Shown here: piece by piece, positions 8,781 to 17,248 of the stretch
How positions within the stretch are numbered: position 1 is the first letter of the stretch
How the letters are laid out: every line of letters starts with the position of its first letter
From: Oscillospiraceae bacterium
GTDB lineage: Bacteria; Bacillota_A; Clostridia; Oscillospirales; Ruminococcaceae
DNA length: 42,428 nucleotides
Direction of reading: 5' to 3'
NCBI GenBank assembly: GCA_017829075.1
Contig: JAGAJA010000100.1
Span: forward strand, 1 to 42,428
The notes under the pieces: generated by a model
The model's database searches: none
The model's input: the letters and a program-made list of their open reading frames with translations, nothing else
Told to the model about the DNA's origin: nothing
Program-made: the position numbers and the translations under genes

Positions 8781-9662
8781 TCACTCGTGCTCCTCCATGA
8801 ATTTCTCCACCGTTTCGTTGTAAAGCTCCGGGTATTCCACATGGCAGAGGTGCGTGCCCGGGATCAGCGCCCAGCGGCAGTCCTTAACGCCGTCAAGTAT
8901 CTGCTTTGAGATGGCGGGGGTCGCCTCATCGTCTACGCCTGAGGTCACCAGCGTGGGAATGTTTATTCTGTCAAGCTTATCGGAGTAGTCCCAGTTGCGC
9001 ATTTTTCCGGTGACAACGAACTCGCTCGCGCCCTGCATCACATGGTATGGCTCGCCCATCTGGCTGAACGAGCGCGTAACGAACTCCGGGTTGGGAACTA
9101 TGCGGCATACATGCCGGCGGTAATACTCGTCAGAGGCTCTCACTACCTCGGGGCGGGAGTAGTCGCCGTCAACGTCAGCCTGAAGCAACGCCTCCTGCAT
9201 ATCATCGTCAAGATAGCTGCGGAGCCTGTTTGCCTCCTCCAGCCAGAGGTCCATTGAAGCCGGGCTGCTGGCGATGATGATACTGTTCACGCCCTCGGGC
9301 TGACGGTTTATTGCGTACTGAATAGTAAGCATTCCGCCCCACGACTGCCCAAGCATATGGATATGATCCAGCCCGAGCGCCCTGCGCACTACGTCTACTT
9401 CTTCCTCCCACAGCTCAGCGCACCACATATCCGGGTGGGAACCGGGAACGACTGACTTTCCGCAGCCCAGCTGGTCGTAATACACCACCTGCCTGCCGTA
9501 CTTTTCGGCTATGCCGTCCAGCGATTCGAGATAATCGTGTGCGCAGCCGGGACCGCCGTGCAGCGCCAGCAGCGGAAGCTTTCCGTTACCGCCCTCGCCG
9601 ACTATGCGGCAGTAGGTCTTGTAGCCCTTGAAATCTATGTATTCTTCGCGTATAGCTGCCAT
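8781..9662 (-). CDS. Prolyl-iminopeptidase-like alpha/beta hydrolase, copy 1
   Basis: This is a 293-residue S33-type hydrolase, paralogous to the next gene along most of its length. HGGPG is at 35-39, YYDQLGCGKS at 61-70, GQSWGG at 105-110 with nucleophile Ser107, and the C-terminal catalytic His lies in IPGTHLCHVE. There is no signal peptide, so it acts in the cytoplasm on imported substrates. The ATG at 9662 follows GAAAGGAG by about 7 bases and is preferred over the open frame to 9698. The 60-base gap from the substrate-binding protein shows no obvious terminator, so it is probably read from the transporter promoter. Confidence 0.9.
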   Translation of the reverse strand: MAAIREEYIDFKGYKTYCRIVGEGGNGKLPLLALHGGPGCAHDYLESLDGIAEKYGRQVVYYDQLGCGKSVVPGSHPDMWCAELWEEEVDVVRRALGLDHIHMLGQSWGGMLTIQYAINRQPEGVNSIIIASSPASMDLWLEEANRLRSYLDDDMQEALLQADVDGDYSRPEVVRASDEYYRRHVCRIVPNPEFVTRSFSQMGEPYHVMQGASEFVVTGKMRNWDYSDKLDRINIPTLVTSGVDDEATPAISKQILDGVKDCRWALIPGTHLCHVEYPELYNETVEKFMEEHE

Positions 9663-9722
9663 TTTGGAACTCCTTTCAAAAGACAGGGGGAAGCACACTT
9701 CCGCGCTTCCCCCGTGGTCACG

Positions 9723-11387
9723 TCACTGTGCCAGTTTGAAATCCTTAGCTGTAAGATCCCAGAAATAGAGCGGACCGATATCGGCGGTGAACCTCTTGTT
9801 TACTGCAAACGTCTGGTTGCTGAAGCAGAGAACGTATACAGGAACCTGATCAAGTATAATCTCGCTGTACTGCTTGATGAGATCTACTCTCTCAGCTTCA
9901 TCAACGGAGTTGTTCTCCTTGGTGAAAAGAGCGTCAACGTCAGCATTCTTGAAGCTGGAGGTGTTGGAACCGCCTGCGCCTGCGTTGGAGCTTATGAGTA
10001 TCGGGCGAACATTGCCAGCCGGATCGGGGAAATCTGCCTGCCAGTCAAACAGACCCATATCGTAATCCTTGTAGCCGTCTGCGTCAAGCAGGTTGCCGAA
10101 CTGAATGGTGATCATCTCGTCATAGGTGTGCTGCTCAACGGAAACATTGATGCCTATTTCTGCAAGCGCAGCCTGAATGTATACCGCCATGGACTGATAA
10201 TAGCTGATGTTGGAAACTGCAAGGCGGCAGTCGAAGCCGTCCGGGTATGCGGAAGCTGCGAGGCACTCCTTAGCTTTTTCGATATTGTAGGAATAGTTGT
10301 CGAGCGTGTCGGCGAACTTCTGCCAGTCATCAGCGCTGCCGATGGTGTAGAGTGCGTCACCGAACAGCAGACCGGAGCCGGGCTGTCCGTATTCGCCGTA
10401 GATATTGTTTACGAGGTTCTCAGCATCAATGGCGTATGCAATAGCCTTGCGGACGTTCACATCATTGAACGGAGCCTTCTCGGTGTTGAATGCGAGATGG
10501 TCGATACGATAAGCGTGAACGGAATCAAGCGTCAGATTCTCCGCGTCGGAAAGCTGACTGATCATATCAACGGAAACGTTGACGGAGAAGTCGATCTGTC
10601 CGGTCTTGAGCGCCGCTATTCTTGTGGTGTCCTCGGAGATTATGGTGTAGTCGATCGTCTTGAAATCAACGGGTGCGGAATCGTCCCAGTAGTTCTCGTT
10701 TTCGGTGAGGACTATCTCGGAGCCGTTTGTCCAGTGGTCGAACTTATACGCGCCGGTCGCGAGGATACCGCCGGAAGCTGTGCCGAAGTTGTCCTTGTGC
10801 TCGTTGTAGTAAGCCTCGCTGATGACTGCGCCGCCGGTGGTTGCCGGAACGTACTGCCAGAATGCGTCAGGATTCTTCAGATGTACCGTGATTTCCCAGT
10901 CGCCGGTCTTCTCGATCGAGTCAACGCTGTCGAACATCCATGCAACATATGAGTCGGATCCGTCACCCATGTTTCTTTCCATGGAGAAAATAACATCATC
11001 GACTGTCATGGGAGTACCATCGGAGAATGTGACATCGTCGCGTATCTCGTAAACATAGGTCTTGTCGTCAACGCATTCCCAGCTTTTTGCGAGCATAGGC
11101 GAAACGGAGCCGTCAGGATTGATGTAAAGCAGGCTTTCCACCACCTGGACTACGACCAGGTTCGTTGTGGTATCGTATGCGTAGATGGGGTCGAGGGATA
11201 CTATATCCGAATCCAGTGCCCATTTAAGCGTTGTGTCTGCGGAATCTGCGCTTACTGCGGAACTGTACACGCCGGCAGATGAGGAACCGACAGATCCGGA
11301 CGAGGAAGTGTTCCCGCTGGAGCAGCCGGTCATGCAGACTGCGAACGAAAGCGCAGCAGCAAGTGATTTGATCATGTTCTTTTTCAT
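9723..11387 (-). CDS. Family 5 extracellular solute-binding lipoprotein (Opp/Dpp-like)
   Basis: This is a 554-residue solute-binding protein of the peptide/nickel ABC family (SBP_bac_5). The N-terminus has a lipoprotein signal peptide with lipobox MTGCSSG (Cys at about residue 22) followed by a Ser/Gly-rich linker. The mature region shows typical family features such as TLKWALDSDIVSLDP, YVYEIRDDVTFSDGTPMTVDD, and ADFPDPAGNVRPIL near the C-terminus. It delivers oligopeptides or other amide-containing solutes to the permease encoded upstream. AGAAGGACA precedes the ATG. The gene lies 26 bases after oppF, at the end of the transporter part of the operon. Confidence 0.93.
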   Translation of the reverse strand: MKKNMIKSLAAALSFAVCMTGCSSGNTSSSGSVGSSSAGVYSSAVSADSADTTLKWALDSDIVSLDPIYAYDTTTNLVVVQVVESLLYINPDGSVSPMLAKSWECVDDKTYVYEIRDDVTFSDGTPMTVDDVIFSMERNMGDGSDSYVAWMFDSVDSIEKTGDWEITVHLKNPDAFWQYVPATTGGAVISEAYYNEHKDNFGTASGGILATGAYKFDHWTNGSEIVLTENENYWDDSAPVDFKTIDYTIISEDTTRIAALKTGQIDFSVNVSVDMISQLSDAENLTLDSVHAYRIDHLAFNTEKAPFNDVNVRKAIAYAIDAENLVNNIYGEYGQPGSGLLFGDALYTIGSADDWQKFADTLDNYSYNIEKAKECLAASAYPDGFDCRLAVSNISYYQSMAVYIQAALAEIGINVSVEQHTYDEMITIQFGNLLDADGYKDYDMGLFDWQADFPDPAGNVRPILISSNAGAGGSNTSSFKNADVDALFTKENNSVDEAERVDLIKQYSEIILDQVPVYVLCFSNQTFAVNKRFTADIGPLYFWDLTAKDFKLAQ

Positions 11388-11413
11388 GTGTTGTCCTTCT
11401 TTCTTTATATACT

Positions 11414-12421
11414 TTATATATGACCGTCAGGCGTGCCTGCGGTGCTTAAATCATTGCTTTCCTTAGCCATTTCCTCTCTGCGGTAGCATGCGCAGAAATG
11501 ACCGGGCGATATCTCTTTCAGCAGCGGTGCGGCTGCGTCGCATTTGCCGGGAATGCAGTAGGGACATCTTGTGTGGAACCGGCAGCCGTCCGGCATCTCC
11601 ATCGCGTTGGGGAGGTCGCCTTTCAGCTCTACTTTCGGGATAGGCGCGTCAGGTGTGGAACGCGGCTTGGAAGCTATCAATGCCTTGGTGTACGGGTGGC
11701 TGGTGGCGCTGAATATATCGTCCGTGCTGCCCATCTCCATTATAGTGCCGAGGTACATCACGACTATCCTGTCGCATATATGCTCCACTACAGGCAGATC
11801 GTGGGAAATGAACATCATCGTCTGGTTGAATTTCTGCCGCAGATCAAATATCAGGTTCAATATCTGAGCCTGCACGGAAACGTCCAGCGCCGATACCGGC
11901 TCGTCTGCCAGAATGAACACGGGTTTTGTGATAAGCGCTCTCGCTATCGCAAGCCTTTGCAGCTGTCCTCCGGAAAGCTCCCCGGGGCGGCGGTCAAGCA
12001 CGGACTGATCAAGGCTTATCAGCTTCAGGCGTTCGTAAATATCCTGCTTTGCCTCTTCCTTCGACATTCCGAAAAGTTCCGCGACCTCGAACAGCGAACG
12101 CCCTATGGTGTGCTTGGGATTGAATGAGGAGTACGGATTCTGGAAGACCATCTGGCTCTTGCGGCGAAGCTCCCTGGATTCCTGCTTTGTGAGCTTCGAA
12201 ATGTCCTTTCCGTCCATGATGATCTGACCGTCCGTTATATCCGCAAGCCGCATTATACAGCGTCCCAGCGTGGACTTGCCGCAGCCGGACTCGCCGACTA
12301 CTCCTAGTATCTCGCCCGGATATACCTCCAGTGAAACATCGTCCAGCGCCTTTACGCATTTGCCCTTGCCGGCGTCGAAATACTTTTTCAGATGTGATAC
12401 CTTTATGAACGGTTCGCTCAT
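11414..12421 (-). CDS. Oligopeptide/dipeptide ABC transporter ATPase (OppF/DppF-like)
   Basis: This is a 335-residue ATPase of the Opp/Dpp type. Walker A GESGCGKST, Q-loop region MVFQNPYSSFNP, signature LSGGQLQR, Walker B ILADEPVSALDVS and the switch His in FISHD are intact. The C-terminal oligopeptide-transporter domain has clustered cysteines (CRFHTRCPYCIPGKCD), which in relatives bind an Fe-S cluster. It overlaps the preceding ATPase gene by 4 bases (ATGA). Together the two ATPases energise the two permeases encoded upstream. Confidence 0.93.
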   Translation of the reverse strand: MSEPFIKVSHLKKYFDAGKGKCVKALDDVSLEVYPGEILGVVGESGCGKSTLGRCIMRLADITDGQIIMDGKDISKLTKQESRELRRKSQMVFQNPYSSFNPKHTIGRSLFEVAELFGMSKEEAKQDIYERLKLISLDQSVLDRRPGELSGGQLQRLAIARALITKPVFILADEPVSALDVSVQAQILNLIFDLRQKFNQTMMFISHDLPVVEHICDRIVVMYLGTIMEMGSTDDIFSATSHPYTKALIASKPRSTPDAPIPKVELKGDLPNAMEMPDGCRFHTRCPYCIPGKCDAAAPLLKEISPGHFCACYRREEMAKESNDLSTAGTPDGHI

Positions 12422-13410
12422 GCTGTCTCACCGCCTTTCGCTAATGCGCCCGGCTCAAGATGGCAAAGATACCTATGACCGCCCTCCAGCGTGCGGAACT
12501 CCGGAGCCTCGCGGCGGCAGCGCTCCGTTGCATACTTGCAGCGGGGAGCGTAGGCGCAGCCGGTTATCTCCTGATTCAGCTTAGGCGGAGACCCCGGTAT
12601 GCTGATAAGCTTTGTCGCCCTTTCGCCTGAACGCGGGATAGAATCTATAAGGTCCTTCGTATAGGGATGGCAGGGGTCGTAGAATATCCTGCGGACATCT
12701 CCGGATTCGATAATCTGCCCGGCGTACATTACCGAAACCTTGTCGCATATCTCGGCGATAACTCCGAAATTGTGCGTGATTATCAGCACTGAACTATGCA
12801 TCTCGCCCTGCAGCTGCTTCATCAGCTTTAATATCTGCGCCTGCATCGTGACGTCCAGCGCAGTGGTAGGCTCGTCCGCTATCAGCAGGCGCGGACTGCA
12901 AACAAGGCTCATCGCTATGGAAGCTCTCTGCAGCTGTCCGCCTGACATCTCAAACGGGTACATGCCGTAGCGTGCAGCGCCCGGGAGAATGCCCACTTTT
13001 TCAAGTGCCGCTATGGTGCGCTTCTTTGCTTCCTGCTTGGTGACCTTCTCATGCAGCAGTATCGTTTCGGATATCTGGTCGCCTATCTTCATCAGGGGAT
13101 TGAATGTAGTCATCGGGTCCTGGAATATCATCGAAATATCCTTGCCCCGCATTTTCAGCAGTTCCTTGTTTTTCATCTTGAGGATATCACTGCCGTCGAA
13201 CATTATCTCCCCGCCATATTCCACCTTGCTTTCATCGTGGAGACGAAGTATCGACTTCGCCGTCATGGATTTTCCGCAGCCTGATTCACCGACTATCCCG
13301 TGTATCTCGTCAGTCCCTATGGACAGATTGATATCACGAACTGCATGTATCAGTCCCGATACGCTCATGAGATCAACGCTCAGCCCATTTATCTTTATAA
13401 GTTCACTCAT
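12418..13410 (-). CDS. Oligopeptide/dipeptide ABC transporter ATPase (OppD/DppD-like)
   Basis: This is a 330-residue ATPase, first of the pair. Walker A GESGCGKSM, Q-loop FQDPMTTFNPLM, signature MSGGQLQRASIA, Walker B LLIADEPTTALDVT and switch His in ITHNFG are present. The C-terminal cysteine cluster (CAYAPRCKYATERCRRE) is characteristic of the OppD/DppD family. It begins directly after the oppC stop codon and overlaps oppF by 4 bases, which implies strong translational coupling. Confidence 0.93.
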   Translation of the reverse strand: MSELIKINGLSVDLMSVSGLIHAVRDINLSIGTDEIHGIVGESGCGKSMTAKSILRLHDESKVEYGGEIMFDGSDILKMKNKELLKMRGKDISMIFQDPMTTFNPLMKIGDQISETILLHEKVTKQEAKKRTIAALEKVGILPGAARYGMYPFEMSGGQLQRASIAMSLVCSPRLLIADEPTTALDVTMQAQILKLMKQLQGEMHSSVLIITHNFGVIAEICDKVSVMYAGQIIESGDVRRIFYDPCHPYTKDLIDSIPRSGERATKLISIPGSPPKLNQEITGCAYAPRCKYATERCRREAPEFRTLEGGHRYLCHLEPGALAKGGETA

Positions 13411-14322
13411 TCAGTCCGCCGCCTTTCCCGCTTCTTTCTTTGCTTTCATCTTCGCCATTATCCGGCGATAGCTCTTTATGGACGGGAGCTTTCTCTGGCT
13501 CGGGTCAAGATAGCCCTGAATGCCGTCTGAGAAGATATTCAGCGCTATGACCGTAATGATTATCATTATTCCCGGCGCAATGGCGCACAGGGGACTTGTG
13601 GTTATGTATATTCTGCCCTCCTCGAGCATTGCTCCCCAGTCTGATGTTGGCGGCTGTACGCCTAGTCCGAGGAAGCTCATAGAAGCAAGGTCAAGTATCG
13701 CATATCCAAGGTCTAGAGTAAGTTCCACCATCATCGTGGAAACGCAGTTGGGAAGTATCTGCGAGAAAAGAATCCTGCTGTCTGAAAAGCCTATCGAGCG
13801 CGCCGCTTCAACATAGGTCTTGTTCTTCTCGACCAGCACCAGCGAACGCGTCAGCTTTGCAAGCATCGGTATGTAGATTATGCCGAGCGCAAGAACCGCG
13901 TTGAAAAGCCCCCTGCCGAACGCCGCAACGAATACGAACGCCAGCAGCAGCGCCGGGAAAGATACGATGACATCGCAGATACGCATGAGAACTGCGTCCA
14001 GCTTGCCGCCGTGATATCCTGAGAAAAGCCCTATCGGAACGCCGATGACTATTGAAATGCCGACAACTCCCAGCGCACCGAGAAGCGAAGTCCTGCCGCC
14101 GTACAGCAGGCGGGAGAAGATGTCGCGTCCGGTTTTGTCAGTGCCAAGCCAGTGCTCCGCCGAGGGACCTTTCAGCATGTTGGCAAGATCCAGCTCGTTG
14201 GGGTCGTACTGTGCGATGACGTTAGCGAGACATACGCCCGCAAGTATCAGCACCAGAACAGCGAGCGAGATAACAACGGAAGGCGTGAACAGCTTTCCGG
14301 TCTTTTTTTCCTTAACTTTCAT
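13411..14322 (-). CDS. Peptide ABC transporter permease (OppC/DppC-like)
   Basis: This is a ~303-residue inner-membrane permease. One N-terminal helix is followed by the LGTDKTGRDIFSRLLYGGRTSL motif region typical of OppC/DppC and then five further helices. The EAA loop is visible around YVEAARSIGFSDSRILF. I choose the ATG at 14322 because GAGGTG lies about 5 to 10 bases upstream; a GTG three codons earlier (14331) is the alternative. It partners the OppB-like protein encoded 10 bases upstream. Confidence 0.92.
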   Translation of the reverse strand: MKVKEKKTGKLFTPSVVISLAVLVLILAGVCLANVIAQYDPNELDLANMLKGPSAEHWLGTDKTGRDIFSRLLYGGRTSLLGALGVVGISIVIGVPIGLFSGYHGGKLDAVLMRICDVIVSFPALLLAFVFVAAFGRGLFNAVLALGIIYIPMLAKLTRSLVLVEKNKTYVEAARSIGFSDSRILFSQILPNCVSTMMVELTLDLGYAILDLASMSFLGLGVQPPTSDWGAMLEEGRIYITTSPLCAIAPGIMIIITVIALNIFSDGIQGYLDPSQRKLPSIKSYRRIMAKMKAKKEAGKAAD

Positions 14323-14332
14323 ACCGTCCACC

Positions 14333-15271
14333 TCACTTCAGCCTGATGCGTGGGTCTATCGCCGCGTAGATTATGTCTGCCGCCGTGCTTATCAGCAGGA
14401 ACAGGCATACAAGCATTATCGTGATGTCCTGAACTACCGCGTAATCGGACGAGGTGATGGAATCCACCAGAAAAGTGCCAAGTCCGGAAAGCGAGAACAC
14501 ATTTTCGACAAGAACCGCGCCGACTACCATGCTGCCTATCTGAATGCTGACTACCGCGATCACCGGGATAACTGCATTCCTAAGGTTGTGCTTAAAAAGT
14601 ATCGAGGTCTGCGGAACGCCTTTCGCCTTTGCGGTCATGGTGTAGGGGGAATTAATCTGCTCTATCATGGAGCTTCTCATTACGCGGCTCGCAAGCGCTA
14701 TCATCGTACAGGCAAGCGCCAGCGATGGGACGAAAAGTCTCTGGCAGTACTCACCGAAAGTGGAATAGCTTCCGGTGAACGGATAGCTGGGAGCCACTGC
14801 CGAGATAAGAAGTATCAGCAGAATGCTGACAAAGAACGAAGGACATCCGGCGAGAACCAGCGAAAATATCGAGCCTGCGCGATCCCACAGCGTGTGCTTT
14901 TTCACAGCGCAGAAAATACCAAGCGGTATAGCAATCACCAGTGCGATAAGCGAACCTGCGGTGACAAGACCCAGCGTTGTAAGGATCCGCGGACCTATCA
15001 GATCGTTGATGCTCGTCTGATACTTGAAGCTAAGCCCCAGATTGCCGTGAAACAGCCCGTCTATCCACAGAAAGTACTGCTGAAACAGCGGCTTGTCCAG
15101 GTTGAATTTTTCTCTGATAGCCTGGATAGTCTCCTGCGAAGTCTGCTTTCCGCCGAGTATAACCGCGACCGGATCGGTGTTGGATAGCCTCACGAAAACA
15201 AACACCAGCACGCTTGCAATGAACAGCGACAACAGAAGCTGTCCAAGGCGTTTCAGTATGAATTTTCCCAT
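14333..15271 (-). CDS. Peptide ABC transporter permease (OppB/DppB-like)
   Basis: This is a 312-residue permease and the first gene of the long operon. It has an N-terminal membrane helix (about 8-28), the FNLDKPLFQQYFLWIDGLFHGNLG segment typical of OppB/DppB, and five more helices. The EAA loop reads YTMTAKAKGVPQTSILFKHNLRNA. GGGAGAAAGGG precedes the ATG. The ~90-base leader carries a terminator-like hairpin, so transcription into all ten downstream genes probably depends on read-through there. Confidence 0.93.
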   Translation of the reverse strand: MGKFILKRLGQLLLSLFIASVLVFVFVRLSNTDPVAVILGGKQTSQETIQAIREKFNLDKPLFQQYFLWIDGLFHGNLGLSFKYQTSINDLIGPRILTTLGLVTAGSLIALVIAIPLGIFCAVKKHTLWDRAGSIFSLVLAGCPSFFVSILLILLISAVAPSYPFTGSYSTFGEYCQRLFVPSLALACTMIALASRVMRSSMIEQINSPYTMTAKAKGVPQTSILFKHNLRNAVIPVIAVVSIQIGSMVVGAVLVENVFSLSGLGTFLVDSITSSDYAVVQDITIMLVCLFLLISTAADIIYAAIDPRIRLK

Positions 15272-15301
15272 ATTTCCCTTTCTCCCTTCGGAATCTCTGT
15301 T

Positions 15302-15355
15302 ATAAAAAATGGCAATGGCGCATTTTTACCTTTTAGGTACTCAGGCGCCATTGCC
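15302..15355 (-). promoter_or_regulatory. Leader attenuator hairpin of the opp-eut operon
   Basis: On the minus strand the leader folds as an 11-bp stem, GGCAATGGCGC (15355-15345 complement) with GCGCCATTGCC (15321-15311), containing a nested TACC/GGTA hairpin. It is followed at once by ATTTTTTAT, the form of an intrinsic terminator. It begins about 5 to 10 nucleotides after the predicted start site and lies 40 bases before oppB, so it is in the 5' leader and not at an operon end. It may be the site of regulated antitermination. I do not recognise a known riboswitch class. Confidence 0.7.
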
Positions 15356-15367
15356 TTTTGTGCTTTG

Positions 15368-15396
15368 ATTATATTCCATATGTGCCGGTTTGTCAA
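15368..15396 (-). promoter_or_regulatory. Sigma-A promoter of the opp-eut operon
   Basis: On the minus strand TTGACA (15396-15391), a 17-bp spacer and TATAAT (15373-15368) give a perfect consensus promoter. The expected start is near 15360, just upstream of the attenuator stem. Confidence 0.85.
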
Positions 15397-15492
15397 TATA
15401 TCCGGCATACGATTTTAACAATCTGACAAAATATTTTATATTTCTGCGCAAAATAATGTGCAATTTATAATCTTGAAACTTGCAAAAACCAC

Positions 15493-15521
15493 TTGACTTG
15501 ATATCTTTGCGCTGGTATAAT
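15493..15521 (+). promoter_or_regulatory. Sigma-A promoter of the acetamidase-serine dehydratase operon
   Basis: TTGACT (15493-15498), a 17-bp spacer and TATAAT (15516-15521), preceded by TG one base upstream (extended -10). The ~115-base leader to the ATG at 15645 contains a small hairpin CGCTG-ATTT-CAGCG (15536-15549). The promoter is back to back with the opp-eut promoter ~100 bp away, so one regulator could act on both. Confidence 0.8.
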
Positions 15522-15644
15522 CTATATCAGAGAAGCGCTGATTTCAGCGTTGTTTGCTGTTTCAGCTTCAGAAAAGTGCAAAATGCATTTTTGAATTTTC
15601 CTAATGTTAACAATGTCAAAAATATCTGTCAGGAGGTACACAAT

Positions 15645-16541
15645 ATGCTGACAATTCCCTCAACCAAGACCGTATACTCTATGTCCCCGCTGAACCCGCC
15701 CGCCGCCGCAGCCGAAAGCGGTGATACCGTGCGCTTCATCACTCTGGACTGCTTTGGCGGACAGATAACCGATGAATCCCAGCACATGAACGGGATAAAC
15801 TGGTCGCAGATAAATCCGGCGACAGGACCGCTGTACGTTAACGGCGCAGAGCCGGGGGACACGCTTCGTATTGAAATAGAGCAGATCAAACTTGCGCCGT
15901 CATCAGTCACCGCTGAAGCGCCCGGCGAGGGTCTCACCGGAAAGGGCATTTCAGAGGAAGCGACCCGGATATTCCCGGTCAGCGGAGGAAAACTACATTT
16001 CAACGAGCGCCTGAGCCTTGACATCTGCCCGATGATAGGCGTTATCGGCACCGCCCCGCAGGGTGAGCCTGTTGAGACAGGAACTCCCGGCTCTCACGGC
16101 GGCAACATGGACTGCACCCGCATAGGGGAAGGCACCGTGCTGTACCTTCCGGTAAATGTGCCCGGCGCACTGCTTGCTATGGGCGATGTACACGCCGTGA
16201 TGGGCGACGGCGAAGTCTGCGTCTGCGGTGCCGAAACTGCCGCGGAGATAACCGTTAACGTGTCAGTTATCAAGGACAGACCGCTTCCCCTGCCGTTCCT
16301 CGCCGACAGCAGCCACGTCATGACTATTTATTCCGCCGACACTCTCGACCTCGCCGCCGAGGGAGCGACCCTCGCCATGCGCGGCTACCTGACCTCCCTC
16401 GGAATGGATATCCATGACGCGGGAATACTCATGAGCCTTAACGGCGACCTGCGTATCTGCCAGGCAGTAGACCCGCAGAAAACCTGCAGAATGGAACTTC
16501 CGCTTAATATCATACAACTGCTCGGTGGAAAGATATACTGA
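15645..16541 (+). CDS. Acetamidase/formamidase family amidohydrolase
   Basis: This is a 298-residue FmdA/AmdA-family enzyme that hydrolyses short amides (formamide, acetamide or related compounds) to an acid and ammonia. Family landmarks are TLDCFGGQITDE near the N-terminus, the INPATGPLYVNGAEPGDTL block, GTPGSHGGNMDC (metal/active-site region) and VPGALLAMGDVHAVMGDGEV. The start is the ATG at 15645, preceded by AGGAGG; the open frame to 15480 crosses the promoter and is not coding. The length fits the bacterial family. It is probably cytoplasmic and is co-transcribed with the serine dehydratase genes 30 bases downstream. Confidence 0.92.
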   Translation: MLTIPSTKTVYSMSPLNPPAAAAESGDTVRFITLDCFGGQITDESQHMNGINWSQINPATGPLYVNGAEPGDTLRIEIEQIKLAPSSVTAEAPGEGLTGKGISEEATRIFPVSGGKLHFNERLSLDICPMIGVIGTAPQGEPVETGTPGSHGGNMDCTRIGEGTVLYLPVNVPGALLAMGDVHAVMGDGEVCVCGAETAAEITVNVSVIKDRPLPLPFLADSSHVMTIYSADTLDLAAEGATLAMRGYLTSLGMDIHDAGILMSLNGDLRICQAVDPQKTCRMELPLNIIQLLGGKIY

Positions 16542-16571
16542 TATCGCCAGCGGAAAACTCGGGAGGATCTT

Positions 16572-17246
16572 ATGAAAGTCAGCGTTTTTTCTGTTATCGG
16601 ACCAGTGATGATAGGTCCGTCCAGTTCGCATACGGCGGGTGCCGCAAGGCTCTCTTATGCGGCGGGAATGATATTCGGAAAGCCAGTCAGACGGGTGGAA
16701 TTCGGATTGTGCGGCTCGTTCGCAAAAACATGGTGCGGTCACGGCACAGACCTTGCGCTTGCGGCGGGCGCACTCGGACTGTCCGCCGATGACGAAAGGC
16801 TCCCCCGTGCGTTCGAACTCGCGCGGGAACGCGGGGTGGAACTGTCCTTCTACGAAGCCGAGACAGACGCCGACTATGAAAATACAGTCATCATGAGATT
16901 CACCGGGGAAGATGGTTCAACGGAAGAAATAATAGGCTCCTCCACCGGCGGCGGACAGATAGTGATAACCTCGGTTGACGGCTTCCGCACTGAACTTACG
17001 CTTACACGCCCGGCGCTCCTGATACGTCAGCGCGATATCAAGGGCATAGTATCGGCGGTCAGCAGCGTGCTGGCGGAACATGATTTCAACATAGCGCAGA
17101 TGCAGCTTATCCGCAGGACCAGGGGCGGTAACGCCTGCTGCGTCATAGAGACCGACACTCCGCTTCCCGAAAGCATTGCGGGAGAGATAAGCGCGATACC
17201 GGGCATATACAAGGCGGAAGTGCTGCGCCCCATTGCAGGAGGCTGA
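16572..17246 (+). CDS. sdaAB: L-serine dehydratase, iron-sulfur-dependent, beta subunit
   Basis: This is the 224-residue beta subunit of the two-part Firmicute L-serine ammonia-lyase, which turns serine into pyruvate and ammonia. The conserved GPSSSHTAGAARL motif is at 15-27 and the glycine-rich SSTGGGQI loop near 125. The last ~75 residues form an ACT domain (LIRQRDIKGIVSAVSSVLAE onwards), where serine or a regulator binds. GGGAGGA precedes the ATG. The gene ends two bases before sdaAA, which itself has an AGGAGG site inside the end of this gene. Confidence 0.95.
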   Translation: MKVSVFSVIGPVMIGPSSSHTAGAARLSYAAGMIFGKPVRRVEFGLCGSFAKTWCGHGTDLALAAGALGLSADDERLPRAFELARERGVELSFYEAETDADYENTVIMRFTGEDGSTEEIIGSSTGGGQIVITSVDGFRTELTLTRPALLIRQRDIKGIVSAVSSVLAEHDFNIAQMQLIRRTRGGNACCVIETDTPLPESIAGEISAIPGIYKAEVLRPIAGG

Positions 17247-17248
17247 CA

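Noticed and set aside
9537..10952. Long plus-strand open frame opposite the substrate-binding protein
   Set aside because: It is antisense to a clear lipoprotein gene with full family motifs, has no ribosome site, and its protein resembles nothing.
14045..15187. Plus-strand open frame of ~380 codons opposite the permease genes
   Set aside because: Shadow of oppB/oppC; Arg/His/Tyr-rich product typical of antisense reading.
7880..15644. Cobalamin riboswitch controlling the eut genes
   Set aside because: No B12-box-like sequence was seen in the opp-eut leader or between genes; the leader is too short for that class.
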